DNA from: Paraglaciecola arctica
GTDB lineage: Bacteria > Pseudomonadota > Gammaproteobacteria > Enterobacterales > Alteromonadaceae
Direction of reading: 5' to 3'
NCBI GenBank assembly: GCA_003232445.1
Contig: QIJM01000217.1
Location: 1-17,581, forward strand
Length of the DNA: 17,581 bases
The translations under genes and the position numbers were made by a program. Shown here piece by piece: positions 1 through 5,764 of this stretch. Every line of letters starts with the position of its first letter. Within the stretch, counting starts at the first letter, position 1. The notes beneath the pieces are model-generated. The model was not told the origin of the DNA. It saw only the letters and a program-made list of their open reading frames with translations, and did no database searches.

Positions 1-2
1 TC

Positions 3-371
3 TCTGCGGTAAACTTAGGTATTGGTTATGAGTCCCTTGGCAGTGACAATGGCAAAGGTTTTACCACACCACTTGCGACCCTGCACAAATTCCAAGGTTT
101 CACAGATAAGTTCTTGGGTACGCCTGCGCAAGGAGTGAATGATGTGTACATCAAAGCGTCAGGCAAAGTGGGAAAGCTTGGCTTAACTGCGATATTTCAC
201 CAGTTGCAGTCTGACGTGGGTTCAATCGATTATGGTAACGAGCTTAACCTTGTTGCCAAGTACCCATTAGCAGACAAAGTGGGCCTATTGGTTAAATACG
301 CAAATTACAGCGCCGATGACTTTTCGGTCGATAGCAACAAACTGTGGTGTATGTTAACCCTTAAGTATTAA
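3..371 (+). CDS. Outer-membrane beta-barrel porin (alginate-export-like), C-terminal fragment
   Basis: An open frame runs in from the left edge and stops at 369-371, so the start and most of the gene lie outside the window. The visible 122 residues alternate polar and hydrophobic residues in short strands separated by Gly/Asp/Asn turns. They end in LTLKY, the aromatic-terminated last strand typical of outer-membrane barrels recognised by the BAM machinery. The segment around FTTPLATLHKFQGFTDKF followed by FLGTP and a final KYANYSADDF strand resembles the C-termini of alginate-export-family or related porins of marine gammaproteobacteria. This comes from memory of the family, not from an alignment. 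The substrate cannot be inferred. A terminator follows directly, so the gene is not co-transcribed with the Moco operon. Confidence 0.55.
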   Translation, partial: SAVNLGIGYESLGSDNGKGFTTPLATLHKFQGFTDKFLGTPAQGVNDVYIKASGKVGKLGLTAIFHQLQSDVGSIDYGNELNLVAKYPLADKVGLLVKYANYSADDFSVDSNKLWCMLTLKY

Positions 372-380
372 CTCTTGGCT

Positions 381-427
381 AAACCTTTCATACGCGCCAG
401 CCATGCTCTGAGTATGAAGGTTTTTTT
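381..427 (+). terminator. Rho-independent terminator of the porin gene
   Basis: A stem of CCTTTCATAC (384-393) and GTATGAAGG (412-420), with one bulged T, encloses an 18-base loop. Seven T residues follow at once (421-427). It lies just after the porin stop and isolates that gene from moaA. Confidence 0.8.
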
Positions 428-524
428 GTACTCATAAGTGAGTATCCCTTCAGCGTAATAACAAAACCAGCAGTTATCATCCACAATCAATTCAGATAAA
501 AGATCCGCTGCGCTACGAGTCAAT
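428..524 (+). promoter_or_regulatory. Leader region of the Moco operon, with a short hairpin
   Basis: This stretch must hold the moa promoter. A small perfect hairpin, TACTCA-taag-TGAGTA (429-444), starts right after the porin terminator. It could be an operator or a weak structure. I looked for a Moco riboswitch, which precedes moaA in many enterobacteria, but the space is short and I could not recognise its conserved core. No clear FNR or ModE site was seen. Confidence 0.3.
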
Positions 525-1526
525 ATGCTCGACGATTACAAAGGTGTTCAAGTGAAGTTAGAAGATACATTTGGCAGACGATTTAATTACTTACGCCTTT
601 CGATCACAGAAATGTGTAATTTCCGTTGCAACTATTGCCTGCCAAACGGTAATGATTGTGACACCGCAAAAGATGGCATGACAGTGGCAGAAATTCAAAC
701 ACTGGTACAAGCCTTTGCAGCCATGGGAACGACTAAAATTCGTATTACTGGCGGCGAACCAGCACTGCGTAAAGATTTAACCGACATCATAGCTATCTGC
801 AAACAAACCCAAGGCATACAGAAGGTTGCGCTAACCACCAATGGTTTCTTACTAAAGCGTGATATCGGTAAGTATCAAGATGCCGGTTTGGACGCCATAA
901 ACGTCAGTGCAGATAGCCTAGATCCAAGGATGTTTGCCGCAATAACCGGCAAACAAAAACTAAAAGATATTTTATTAGGCATAGACAAAGCTATCAGTGC
1001 CGGTATCAAAGACGTAAAACTGAATACCGTCATGTTGAAACAGTTTAACTATGCTGAGCTTGGCGCGTTTTTTGACTATTTAAAACAGCATCCGGTAACA
1101 TGGCGATTTATAGAGTTAATGCAAACTGGTGATAATCAAACTTTTTTCGCCGACAATCATGTGCCAGGCAACACAATAAAATCCACCCTGATTGACCAAG
1201 GTTGGCAACGTATTGTTCGTACCAAAGACGCCGGTCCAGCACAAGAGTTTAGCCACCCGGATTTTAAAGGTAATATCGGTTTGATCATGCCGTACAGCAA
1301 AGATTTTTGTAATGCGTGCAATAGACTACGCGTTTCATCTCAAGGAAAGCTGCATTTGTGTTTGTTTGCTGAGCAAGGGCTTAACATTCGTCACTTGCTG
1401 ACATTAGGAGACGTTGAGCAAACCTGCGCCACCATAGTCACGCACCTACAAGATAAAAAAATCAGTCATTACCTAACGGATGGTTTTACCGGCGCAACCA
1501 AACAACTAGCAATGTTAGGAGGATAG
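525..1526 (+). CDS. moaA: GTP 3',8-cyclase MoaA
   Basis: MoaA is a radical SAM enzyme that converts GTP to 3',8-cyclo-dihydro-GTP, the first step of molybdenum cofactor synthesis. Numbering from 525, the SAM-binding [4Fe-4S] cluster motif is C31-x3-C35-x2-C38 after the conserved YLRLSITEMC. The GGEP motif follows at 76-79. The C-terminal substrate-binding cluster uses C262, C265 and C279. The protein ends in Gly-Gly, as active MoaA requires. The length of 333 aa is normal. The ATG at 525 has no convincing ribosome binding site. The in-frame GTG at 552, seven bases after AAGG (541-544), gives an N-terminus closer to other MoaA proteins (VKLEDTFGRRF) and may be the real start. It is the first gene of the moa operon. 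Its partner MoaC is not intact here. Confidence 0.95.
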   Translation: MLDDYKGVQVKLEDTFGRRFNYLRLSITEMCNFRCNYCLPNGNDCDTAKDGMTVAEIQTLVQAFAAMGTTKIRITGGEPALRKDLTDIIAICKQTQGIQKVALTTNGFLLKRDIGKYQDAGLDAINVSADSLDPRMFAAITGKQKLKDILLGIDKAISAGIKDVKLNTVMLKQFNYAELGAFFDYLKQHPVTWRFIELMQTGDNQTFFADNHVPGNTIKSTLIDQGWQRIVRTKDAGPAQEFSHPDFKGNIGLIMPYSKDFCNACNRLRVSSQGKLHLCLFAEQGLNIRHLLTLGDVEQTCATIVTHLQDKKISHYLTDGFTGATKQLAMLGG

Positions 1527-1528
1527 TG

Positions 1529-1621
1529 ATGACTACAATCAGCATTATCTTAGCGGGCGGTAAATCAATGCGTATGGGCAAAGACAAAGCCTTATTTTAT
1601 TCCTATTACCCACTGAGGTAG
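1529..1621 (+). pseudogene. mobA: Remnant of mobA (molybdenum cofactor guanylyltransferase)
   Basis: A 30-codon frame starts two bases after moaA behind a strong ribosome binding site (AGGAGG, 1517-1522). Its residues 1-23 contain LAGGKSMRMGKDKALF, the GTP-binding N-terminal signature of MobA, which attaches GMP to molybdopterin. A stop follows seven residues later (YSYYPLR). Intact MobA is about 190 aa, so about 160 codons, including the rest of the catalytic domain, are missing. The next gene, moaB, begins at 1625 with normal operon spacing. This is what an internal deletion that kept both ends of the gene would leave. The product cannot be active. The origin of the last seven codons (true mobA end or new sequence) cannot be told from the window. 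Confidence 0.85.
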
Positions 1622-1624
1622 CGT

Positions 1625-2170
1625 ATGAGTCATTCAAATAACACCTTTGAACCACTATCAATAGCAGTATTAACGGTATCTGATACGCGAGACCGAAGTA
1701 CCGATACATCTGGCGAGTATTTGGCACTAAGTGCCATAGAAGAAGGTCATCAAGTGCTTAAGCAAGACATCGTAATTGACGATGTTTATTTAATCAGATC
1801 AATAGTGTCTGCTTATATTGCCGATCCGAATATTCAAGCCATCTTGATCACAGGCGGTACTGGTTTTACCCAGCGCGACTCAACACCGGAAGCAGTTAAA
1901 CCGTTATTCGATAAAGAAGTCGAAGGCTTTGGTGAGCTGTTTAGGTACCTTTCTTATCAGGAAATAGGTACTTCAACAGTGCAGTCACGGGCGATTTCTG
2001 GCCTTGCTAATGGAACTGTGATTTTTTGTGTGCCCGGCTCCACTGGCGCGTGCAAAACAGCATGGACAGGTATTATTCAACCACAATTAAACGGCGCTCA
2101 TGGCCCGTGTAACTTTGTGCCGCATTTGAAAAAGTCGGCGGCTAACTTGTGTGAGAGTCGTCAACCATGA
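1625..2170 (+). CDS. moaB: Molybdenum cofactor biosynthesis protein MoaB
   Basis: MoaB belongs to the MoaB/Mog/MogA molybdopterin-binding family. Homologues adenylate molybdopterin before molybdate insertion, although the role of MoaB itself in bacteria that also have MogA is less clear. The 181 aa match the family length. Characteristic motifs are VLTVSDTR near residue 16, the ligand-binding ITGGTG at 75-80 followed by an Asp at 85, the segment FGELFRYLSYQEIGTST, and PGSTGACKTAW near the end. The ATG lies three bases after the mobA remnant's stop, and the stop overlaps the moaC start in an ATGA arrangement, so translation is probably coupled. No damage is visible. Confidence 0.93.
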   Translation: MSHSNNTFEPLSIAVLTVSDTRDRSTDTSGEYLALSAIEEGHQVLKQDIVIDDVYLIRSIVSAYIADPNIQAILITGGTGFTQRDSTPEAVKPLFDKEVEGFGELFRYLSYQEIGTSTVQSRAISGLANGTVIFCVPGSTGACKTAWTGIIQPQLNGAHGPCNFVPHLKKSAANLCESRQP

Positions 2171-2256
2171 ACACATTCGTTACCGCGCAGTGCAGTTTTA
2201 GTCATGCTAACCAGCAAGGCGCAAAATCGACAGGCATAAAGTGGTGTGCAACATGA
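2167..2256 (+). pseudogene. moaC: Remnant of moaC (cyclic pyranopterin monophosphate synthase)
   Basis: This 29-codon frame overlaps the moaB stop at its ATG (2167) and the moaD start at its TGA (2254-2256). These are the junctions expected of a full moaC in a moaB-moaC-moaD operon. The first 18 residues, MNTFVTAQCSFSHANQQG, fit the MoaC N-terminus, which has a TH-N--G pattern before its first strand. The last residues, GAKSTGIKWCAT, can be aligned with the MoaC C-terminal GGKSG-F-- tail. MoaC is about 160 aa, so roughly 130 codons are missing, including all the catalytic residues. The identification rests on position plus short similarity at both ends. MoaC is needed with MoaA to make cPMP, so a working copy must exist elsewhere if Moco is made. 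Confidence 0.72.
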
Positions 2257-2498
2257 TCCACATCCATTTTTTTGCCCAACTTAGAGAACGACTTGACTGT
2301 GCTAATTTGAACTTAGAATACACTGGGAAAGAAACAGTTGCAGATCTGAAACAACGCTTAATTGAACGTGGTAATAAATGGCACTGGTTAGAGGAGCAAG
2401 ATGTGTTAGTCGCGATAAATCAGACTTTATGTGGATTTGACACGCTAATTAATGATGGAGATGAAGTTGCATTCTTTCCTCCCGTCACAGGTGGTTAG
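2253..2498 (+). CDS. moaD: Molybdopterin synthase sulfur-carrier subunit MoaD
   Basis: MoaD is the small ubiquitin-fold subunit of molybdopterin synthase. Its C-terminal Gly-Gly is adenylated by MoeB and converted to a thiocarboxylate that donates sulfur to cPMP. The 81 aa from the ATG at 2253 begin with MIHIHFFAQLRE, the first beta strand, and end with FFPPVTGG, the diagnostic tail. An upstream in-frame GTG at 2241 is possible. The ATG is preferred because it overlaps the preceding stop (ATGA) and gives the usual MoaD start. The stop touches the start of moaE, so the two subunits are translationally linked. Confidence 0.93.
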   Translation: MIHIHFFAQLRERLDCANLNLEYTGKETVADLKQRLIERGNKWHWLEEQDVLVAINQTLCGFDTLINDGDEVAFFPPVTGG

Positions 2499-2500
2499 TG

Positions 2501-2962
2501 ATGATTTCGGTGCAAACAGAGGATTTCGACCATTTCCTAGAGTATCAGCAGCTAAAAAATAACGCCGATGGTGACGGCGCAGTCGTCACCTTTACTGGTT
2601 TGGTTAGAGACTTCAATGATGACGGCTGTGTATCTGCAATTCATCTTGAGCATTATCCTGGCATGACAGAAAAAGCCCTCATGATGATATGTTCAAAGGC
2701 CCGTGAAAAATGGGCACTAGGCCAGATCAGAATTATCCATCGAATTGGCCACATAGGTGTAAATGAACAAATCGTATTTGTTGGCGTGACATCTAAACAT
2801 CGTCAGGCCGCATTTGAATCGACCCAATTTATAATGGATTATCTGAAAACCCAAGCACCGTTATGGAAACAGGAAAATAGTAGAAAAGGCGCTATTTGGG
2901 TTGCAGCAAAAGGATCTGATAAACAAGCCACCGAAAAATGGGAGAACAACTCGCCTAAATAA
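2501..2962 (+). CDS. moaE: Molybdopterin synthase catalytic subunit MoaE
   Basis: MoaE is the large subunit of the MoaD2-MoaE2 molybdopterin synthase, which adds the dithiolene sulfurs to cPMP. The 153 aa contain the conserved GAVVTFTGLVR (26-36), LEHYPGMTEKAL (49-60), the HRIG segment (80-83), VFVGVTSKHR, and MDYLKTQAPLWKQE (112-125). The last of these carries the two catalytic-site lysines, K116 and K123, which correspond to E. coli K119 and K126. I prefer ATG 2501 over GTG 2498, which overlaps the moaD stop. It is the last intact gene of the operon. No strong terminator follows. Confidence 0.94.
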   Translation: MISVQTEDFDHFLEYQQLKNNADGDGAVVTFTGLVRDFNDDGCVSAIHLEHYPGMTEKALMMICSKAREKWALGQIRIIHRIGHIGVNEQIVFVGVTSKHRQAAFESTQFIMDYLKTQAPLWKQENSRKGAIWVAAKGSDKQATEKWENNSPK

Positions 2963-3010
2963 CCTTAGAGTCTACAGTTAATCATATCAACGCGTCTTAA
3001 ATCAGCCATA

Positions 3011-3060
3011 AAGGAGCGCTTACATGAGCCAAACAAAACTGTTTAGATAAAGGAGATTAA
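3011..3060 (+). other. Possible gene scar: 8-codon frame between two ribosome binding sites
   Basis: AAAGGAG at 3010-3016 precedes ATG 3024, which opens a frame of only eight codons (MSQTKLFR) ending in TAA at 3048-3050. That stop runs straight into a second AAAGGAG (3050-3056), which has no start codon at the expected distance. The layout matches the ends of a co-transcribed gene whose middle is gone, as for mobA and moaC upstream, plus the ribosome binding site of a further lost gene. The eight residues are too few to identify a family. It could also be chance. Confidence 0.35.
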
Positions 3061-3068
3061 TAGCGTTT

Positions 3069-3085
3069 AAAAGCCTAAGCTTTTT
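3069..3085. terminator. Weak hairpin between the moa operon and narL
   Basis: AAAAGC (3069-3074), a four-base loop and GCTTTTT (3079-3085) form a short AT-rich stem over the narL stop codon. It sits between the convergent moa and narL units and could end either. With only two G-C pairs it is weak. Confidence 0.3.
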
Positions 3086-3725
3086 GATGATGAACCATCC
3101 AAACAGCTGCTTCGACACGAGAGCGTAAATTGAGTTTTTTAAGAAAGTGTTTTACATGTACTTTGACGGTACCGTCTGAAATATCCAACTCTCTAGCGAT
3201 CAATTTATTGCTCATGCCTTTAGCAATCAATTTAAGAATTTCATGTTCTCGGCTGGTTAAACTGGCCAACGCCCTACTCCCCGCTTTTTCGGGTTTGCGT
3301 AATGCGCTGGCTAATACTTCTGTGAGTTTGGCGCTCATCACCATTTGACCCAAGGCGGCTTCACGTAATTTATCTATGATTTCCTCAGGATCCATGTCTT
3401 TTAATAAATAACCATCTGCACCAGAACGAATAGCTTCCACTACATCCTCATCGTTGTCTGAGACCGTTAGCATGATGATCCTTGCGTCCACTCCCTTGTC
3501 ACGCATGATTTTGAGGGTTTCGAGACCATCCATGCCCTGCATGTTTAAGTCTAAGGTAATCAGATCTGGCTGCAATTCAAGGGCAAGGTCAATGGCTTCT
3601 TGACCAGAACTTGCTTCGCCTACTACCAAAAGATCATCTTCTAATGCTAATAATTGATTGAGGCCTTTCCTCAACAAAGGATGATCATCAACCATCAGAA
3701 TAGATGCAGGTTGTTCATTATGCAT
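3075..3725 (-). CDS. narL: Nitrate/nitrite response regulator NarL
   Basis: NarL-type two-component regulator of 216 aa, cytoplasmic and DNA-binding. The receiver domain (about 8-125) has the acidic pair D13-D14, the phospho-acceptor D59 in LDLNMQGMDG (same number as in E. coli NarL), the switch Thr in MLTVSD, and K109 in LLKD. The LuxR-type helix-turn-helix domain (about 150-212) contains LTSREHEILKLIAKGMSNK and DGTVKVHVKHFLKKL. Phosphorylated NarL binds TACYNMT heptamers, and such sites occur upstream of narK and narG here. The narL start has GGAG nine bases upstream. The gene is divergent from narK and separated from its kinase gene narX by narK. NarP is the alternative name, but residue spacing and context favour NarL. 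Confidence 0.93.
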   Translation of the reverse strand: MHNEQPASILMVDDHPLLRKGLNQLLALEDDLLVVGEASSGQEAIDLALELQPDLITLDLNMQGMDGLETLKIMRDKGVDARIIMLTVSDNDEDVVEAIRSGADGYLLKDMDPEEIIDKLREAALGQMVMSAKLTEVLASALRKPEKAGSRALASLTSREHEILKLIAKGMSNKLIARELDISDGTVKVHVKHFLKKLNLRSRVEAAVWMVHHQKA

Positions 3726-3835
3726 AAAGCAGTGCTCCGTATTATTTATTCTTGCCTATGGATCACTCATCAAGTGACCTGACAAATTATACACTAACCA
3801 TTTACATTAAAAAAAAATTCTAGAGGTAACTAAAA

Positions 3836-3851
3836 TACCTATTAAGGGGTA
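3836..3851. promoter_or_regulatory. NarL/NarP 7-2-7 binding site upstream of narK
   Basis: TACCTAT, two bases, then AGGGGTA forms an inverted pair in which both heptamers fully match TACYNMT. This 7-2-7 spacing is the high-affinity arrangement for NarL and NarP. A third perfect heptamer lies just upstream (3822-3828, minus strand). The site is about 200 bases before the narK start and about 110 bases before narL, so it could serve either gene. Confidence 0.65.
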
Positions 3852-3969
3852 GACTGACTCAACCAATAAAATGTATTTAATTTCATTGTTTTCAATGTGT
3901 TACATAACTCGCAGCACGCCAAAGTAAAAACATCTGTCACACTGCCCTTCCCACAATGTGACGTGTGAC

Positions 3970-3989
3970 TACCTATTGATGCTAATTGT
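3970..3989 (+). promoter_or_regulatory. NarL heptamer overlapping a partial FNR-like site, narK promoter
   Basis: TACCTAT (3970-3976) matches the NarL heptamer. It overlaps TTGAT-N4-ATTGT (3976-3989), which has a perfect left FNR half and a poor right half (7 of 10). If FNR acts at -41.5, transcription would start near 4024, but the -10 there (TAGTGT) is weak. Low certainty. Confidence 0.3.
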
Positions 3990-4052
3990 TAGGCCGTTAA
4001 TGCTGAACCATAGTGTGTTTAACAAAAAAACATATATCTATGGGGAATACAC

Positions 4053-5666
4053 ATGTCAGATCTACAAAAGTGGGATCCAGAAGACAAACAATTCTGGGAG
4101 GATGAGGGTAAAAAGATAGCTAATCGCAATTTATGGATTTCGATACCTAGCTTGCTTGCCGGATTCGCAGTTTGGTTATATTGGGGTGTAATCACCGTTC
4201 AAATGCTTAATCTTGGGTTTCCATTTGAAAAAGCGGAATTGTTTACCTTGATGGCGATTGCTGGTTTAACCGGCGCTACTTTGCGAATACCCAGCAGTTT
4301 CTTTATTCGTTTGTGTGGCGGTAGAAATACTATTTTCTTCACCACAGCTTTATTAATGATCCCCGCAGTGGGCGCTGGGTTTGCTTTACAAAACCCGAAT
4401 GCGCCTTTGTGGCAGTTTCAACTGTTAGCGTTATTATCTGGTTTTGGTGGTGGAAACTTCGCCTCTTCCATGTCTAACATCAGTTTCTTTTTTCCAAAAA
4501 GACAACAAGGACTTGCCCTTGGGCTAAATGCAGGATTAGGAAACTTTGGCGTCACCACCATGCAAATTGTGGTGCCGTTGTTTATGACGTTTGCCGCCTT
4601 TGGGGCACTTAGCGGCGATCCTATGCAGCTAATTAATTCCTCAGGTACGCTAATAGGCAAAATTCCAGCAGGTACCGAAAGTTACATATCTAATGCAGGT
4701 TTTGTTTGGATGTTAGTACTGGTGCCATTGTTACTCCTGACATGGTTCGGGATGAATAATATACGTACTGAAGAGGTATCACCTAATATTGGCAGTCCGT
4801 TGAGCTCATTTGCATTGATTATAGTGATGTTGTCAATTGGTCTGGTGACTGCCTCGTCGGGTCTTTGGTTAATGTTACCTGAGTCAGCTAATGGTTCTGG
4901 TTTTGGTGTTCCCAAAGAAATAGTATTGGTGTTGGTGGTGACCCTAACTGTTTTGCTGCTTAAGTTTTTACCCGGCTCAATAGGTCAGAGCTTGACTCGC
5001 CAATATAAAATATTCAATAACAAAAATACTTGGATTATGAGTGTTATTTATACCATGACCTTCGGTTCTTTTATCGGCTTTGCCGCGTCTTTCCCACTGG
5101 CAATTAAGGTTATTTTCGGTTACAGCCACATCATGGTAGACGGAACCATGACCCACGATGTAATCAACCCTAATGGACCAAGCGCGCTTATGTACGCATG
5201 GATGGGGCCGTTTATAGGAGCACTTATTCGCCCAGTAGGAGGGTGGATGGCAGATAAATTAGGCGGCGCATTTATCACCCAAATATGTTCTTTTGTTATG
5301 ATAGGCAGCGCCTTAGGTGTGGCTTATTACATGAAAGCGGCATATCAATCCGCTACACCAGAAGAGTATTTCATGCCCTTCTTTATGCTTTTTCTTTTGC
5401 TTTTTGCCGCAACTGGCATTGCCAATGGTTCTACATTCAGAACCATCGCACAGGTTTTTCCTAAAGAACAAGTAGGCCCAGTATTAGGTTGGACATCAGC
5501 AGTGGCAGCTTATGGTGCTTTCTACATTCCTCAAGTACTAGGTGAGCAAATCAAGGCGACCACCCCTGAAGTAGCGTTAATTGGTTTTGCAGTTTTCTAC
5601 GGGGTTTGCGTATTAATTAACTACTGGTTTTACTTACGTAAAGGTGGCGAATTTTATAACCCGTAA
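4053..5666 (+). CDS. narK: Nitrate/nitrite transporter of the NarK (NNP, MFS) family
   Basis: Inner-membrane carrier that imports nitrate and/or exchanges it with nitrite for the cytoplasm-facing NarG site. The N-terminal WDPED--FWEDEGKKIANRNLWIS is the usual NarK start. The first nitrate signature, GFGGGNFASSMSNISFFFP (130-148), and the later LGWTSAVAAYGAFYIP (478-493) are present. So are the two anion-binding arginines, R78 (ATLRIP) and R393 (FIGALIRPVGG), matching E. coli R89 and R305. At 537 aa it is about 75 residues longer than E. coli NarK. Part of the extra is a hydrophobic insertion at about 252-306 that looks like two added transmembrane helices in the central loop, giving about 14 in total. 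Another part is a longer loop at about 185-212. It is monocistronic, with its own terminator, between narL and narX. Confidence 0.94.
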   Translation: MSDLQKWDPEDKQFWEDEGKKIANRNLWISIPSLLAGFAVWLYWGVITVQMLNLGFPFEKAELFTLMAIAGLTGATLRIPSSFFIRLCGGRNTIFFTTALLMIPAVGAGFALQNPNAPLWQFQLLALLSGFGGGNFASSMSNISFFFPKRQQGLALGLNAGLGNFGVTTMQIVVPLFMTFAAFGALSGDPMQLINSSGTLIGKIPAGTESYISNAGFVWMLVLVPLLLLTWFGMNNIRTEEVSPNIGSPLSSFALIIVMLSIGLVTASSGLWLMLPESANGSGFGVPKEIVLVLVVTLTVLLLKFLPGSIGQSLTRQYKIFNNKNTWIMSVIYTMTFGSFIGFAASFPLAIKVIFGYSHIMVDGTMTHDVINPNGPSALMYAWMGPFIGALIRPVGGWMADKLGGAFITQICSFVMIGSALGVAYYMKAAYQSATPEEYFMPFFMLFLLLFAATGIANGSTFRTIAQVFPKEQVGPVLGWTSAVAAYGAFYIPQVLGEQIKATTPEVALIGFAVFYGVCVLINYWFYLRKGGEFYNP

Positions 5667-5693
5667 CCTAATCATTAGGTAAAAGGTAAATTC

Positions 5694-5720
5694 AAAGGTG
5701 CTATAAGGCACCTTTTTTTT
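5694..5720 (+). terminator. Rho-independent terminator of narK
   Basis: Perfect stem AAAGGTGC (5694-5701) and GCACCTTT (5708-5715) with a six-base loop, continuing into eight T residues (5713-5720). It lies 28 bases after the narK stop and separates narK from the convergent narX. Confidence 0.88.
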
Positions 5721-5764
5721 CACTTAACACACGGATGTAAGAGAAAAAGTCAGCCTTATGGTAA

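Larger units (their letters stand above)
3726..4052. promoter_or_regulatory. narL-narK divergent control region
   Basis: This 327-base AT-rich region must hold the promoters of narL (leftward) and narK (rightward). It contains four matches to the NarL heptamer TACYNMT: 3822-3828 (minus), 3836-3842 (plus), 3845-3851 (minus) and 3970-3976 (plus). A possible FNR half-site lies near 3976. No open reading frame of note was seen. Confidence 0.6.

Noticed and set aside
428..524. Moco riboswitch upstream of moaA
   Set aside because: Only about 97 bases are available after the terminator and I could not find the conserved core; the one small hairpin is too simple.
1545..1727. 60-codon minus-strand frame across the mobA scar and the moaB start
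   Set aside because: It overlaps conserved moaB coding sequence in antisense and shows no recognisable protein features.
5667..5679. Small palindrome CCTAATCATTAGG after narK
   Set aside because: Short and AT-rich, lying just before a clear terminator; probably incidental.
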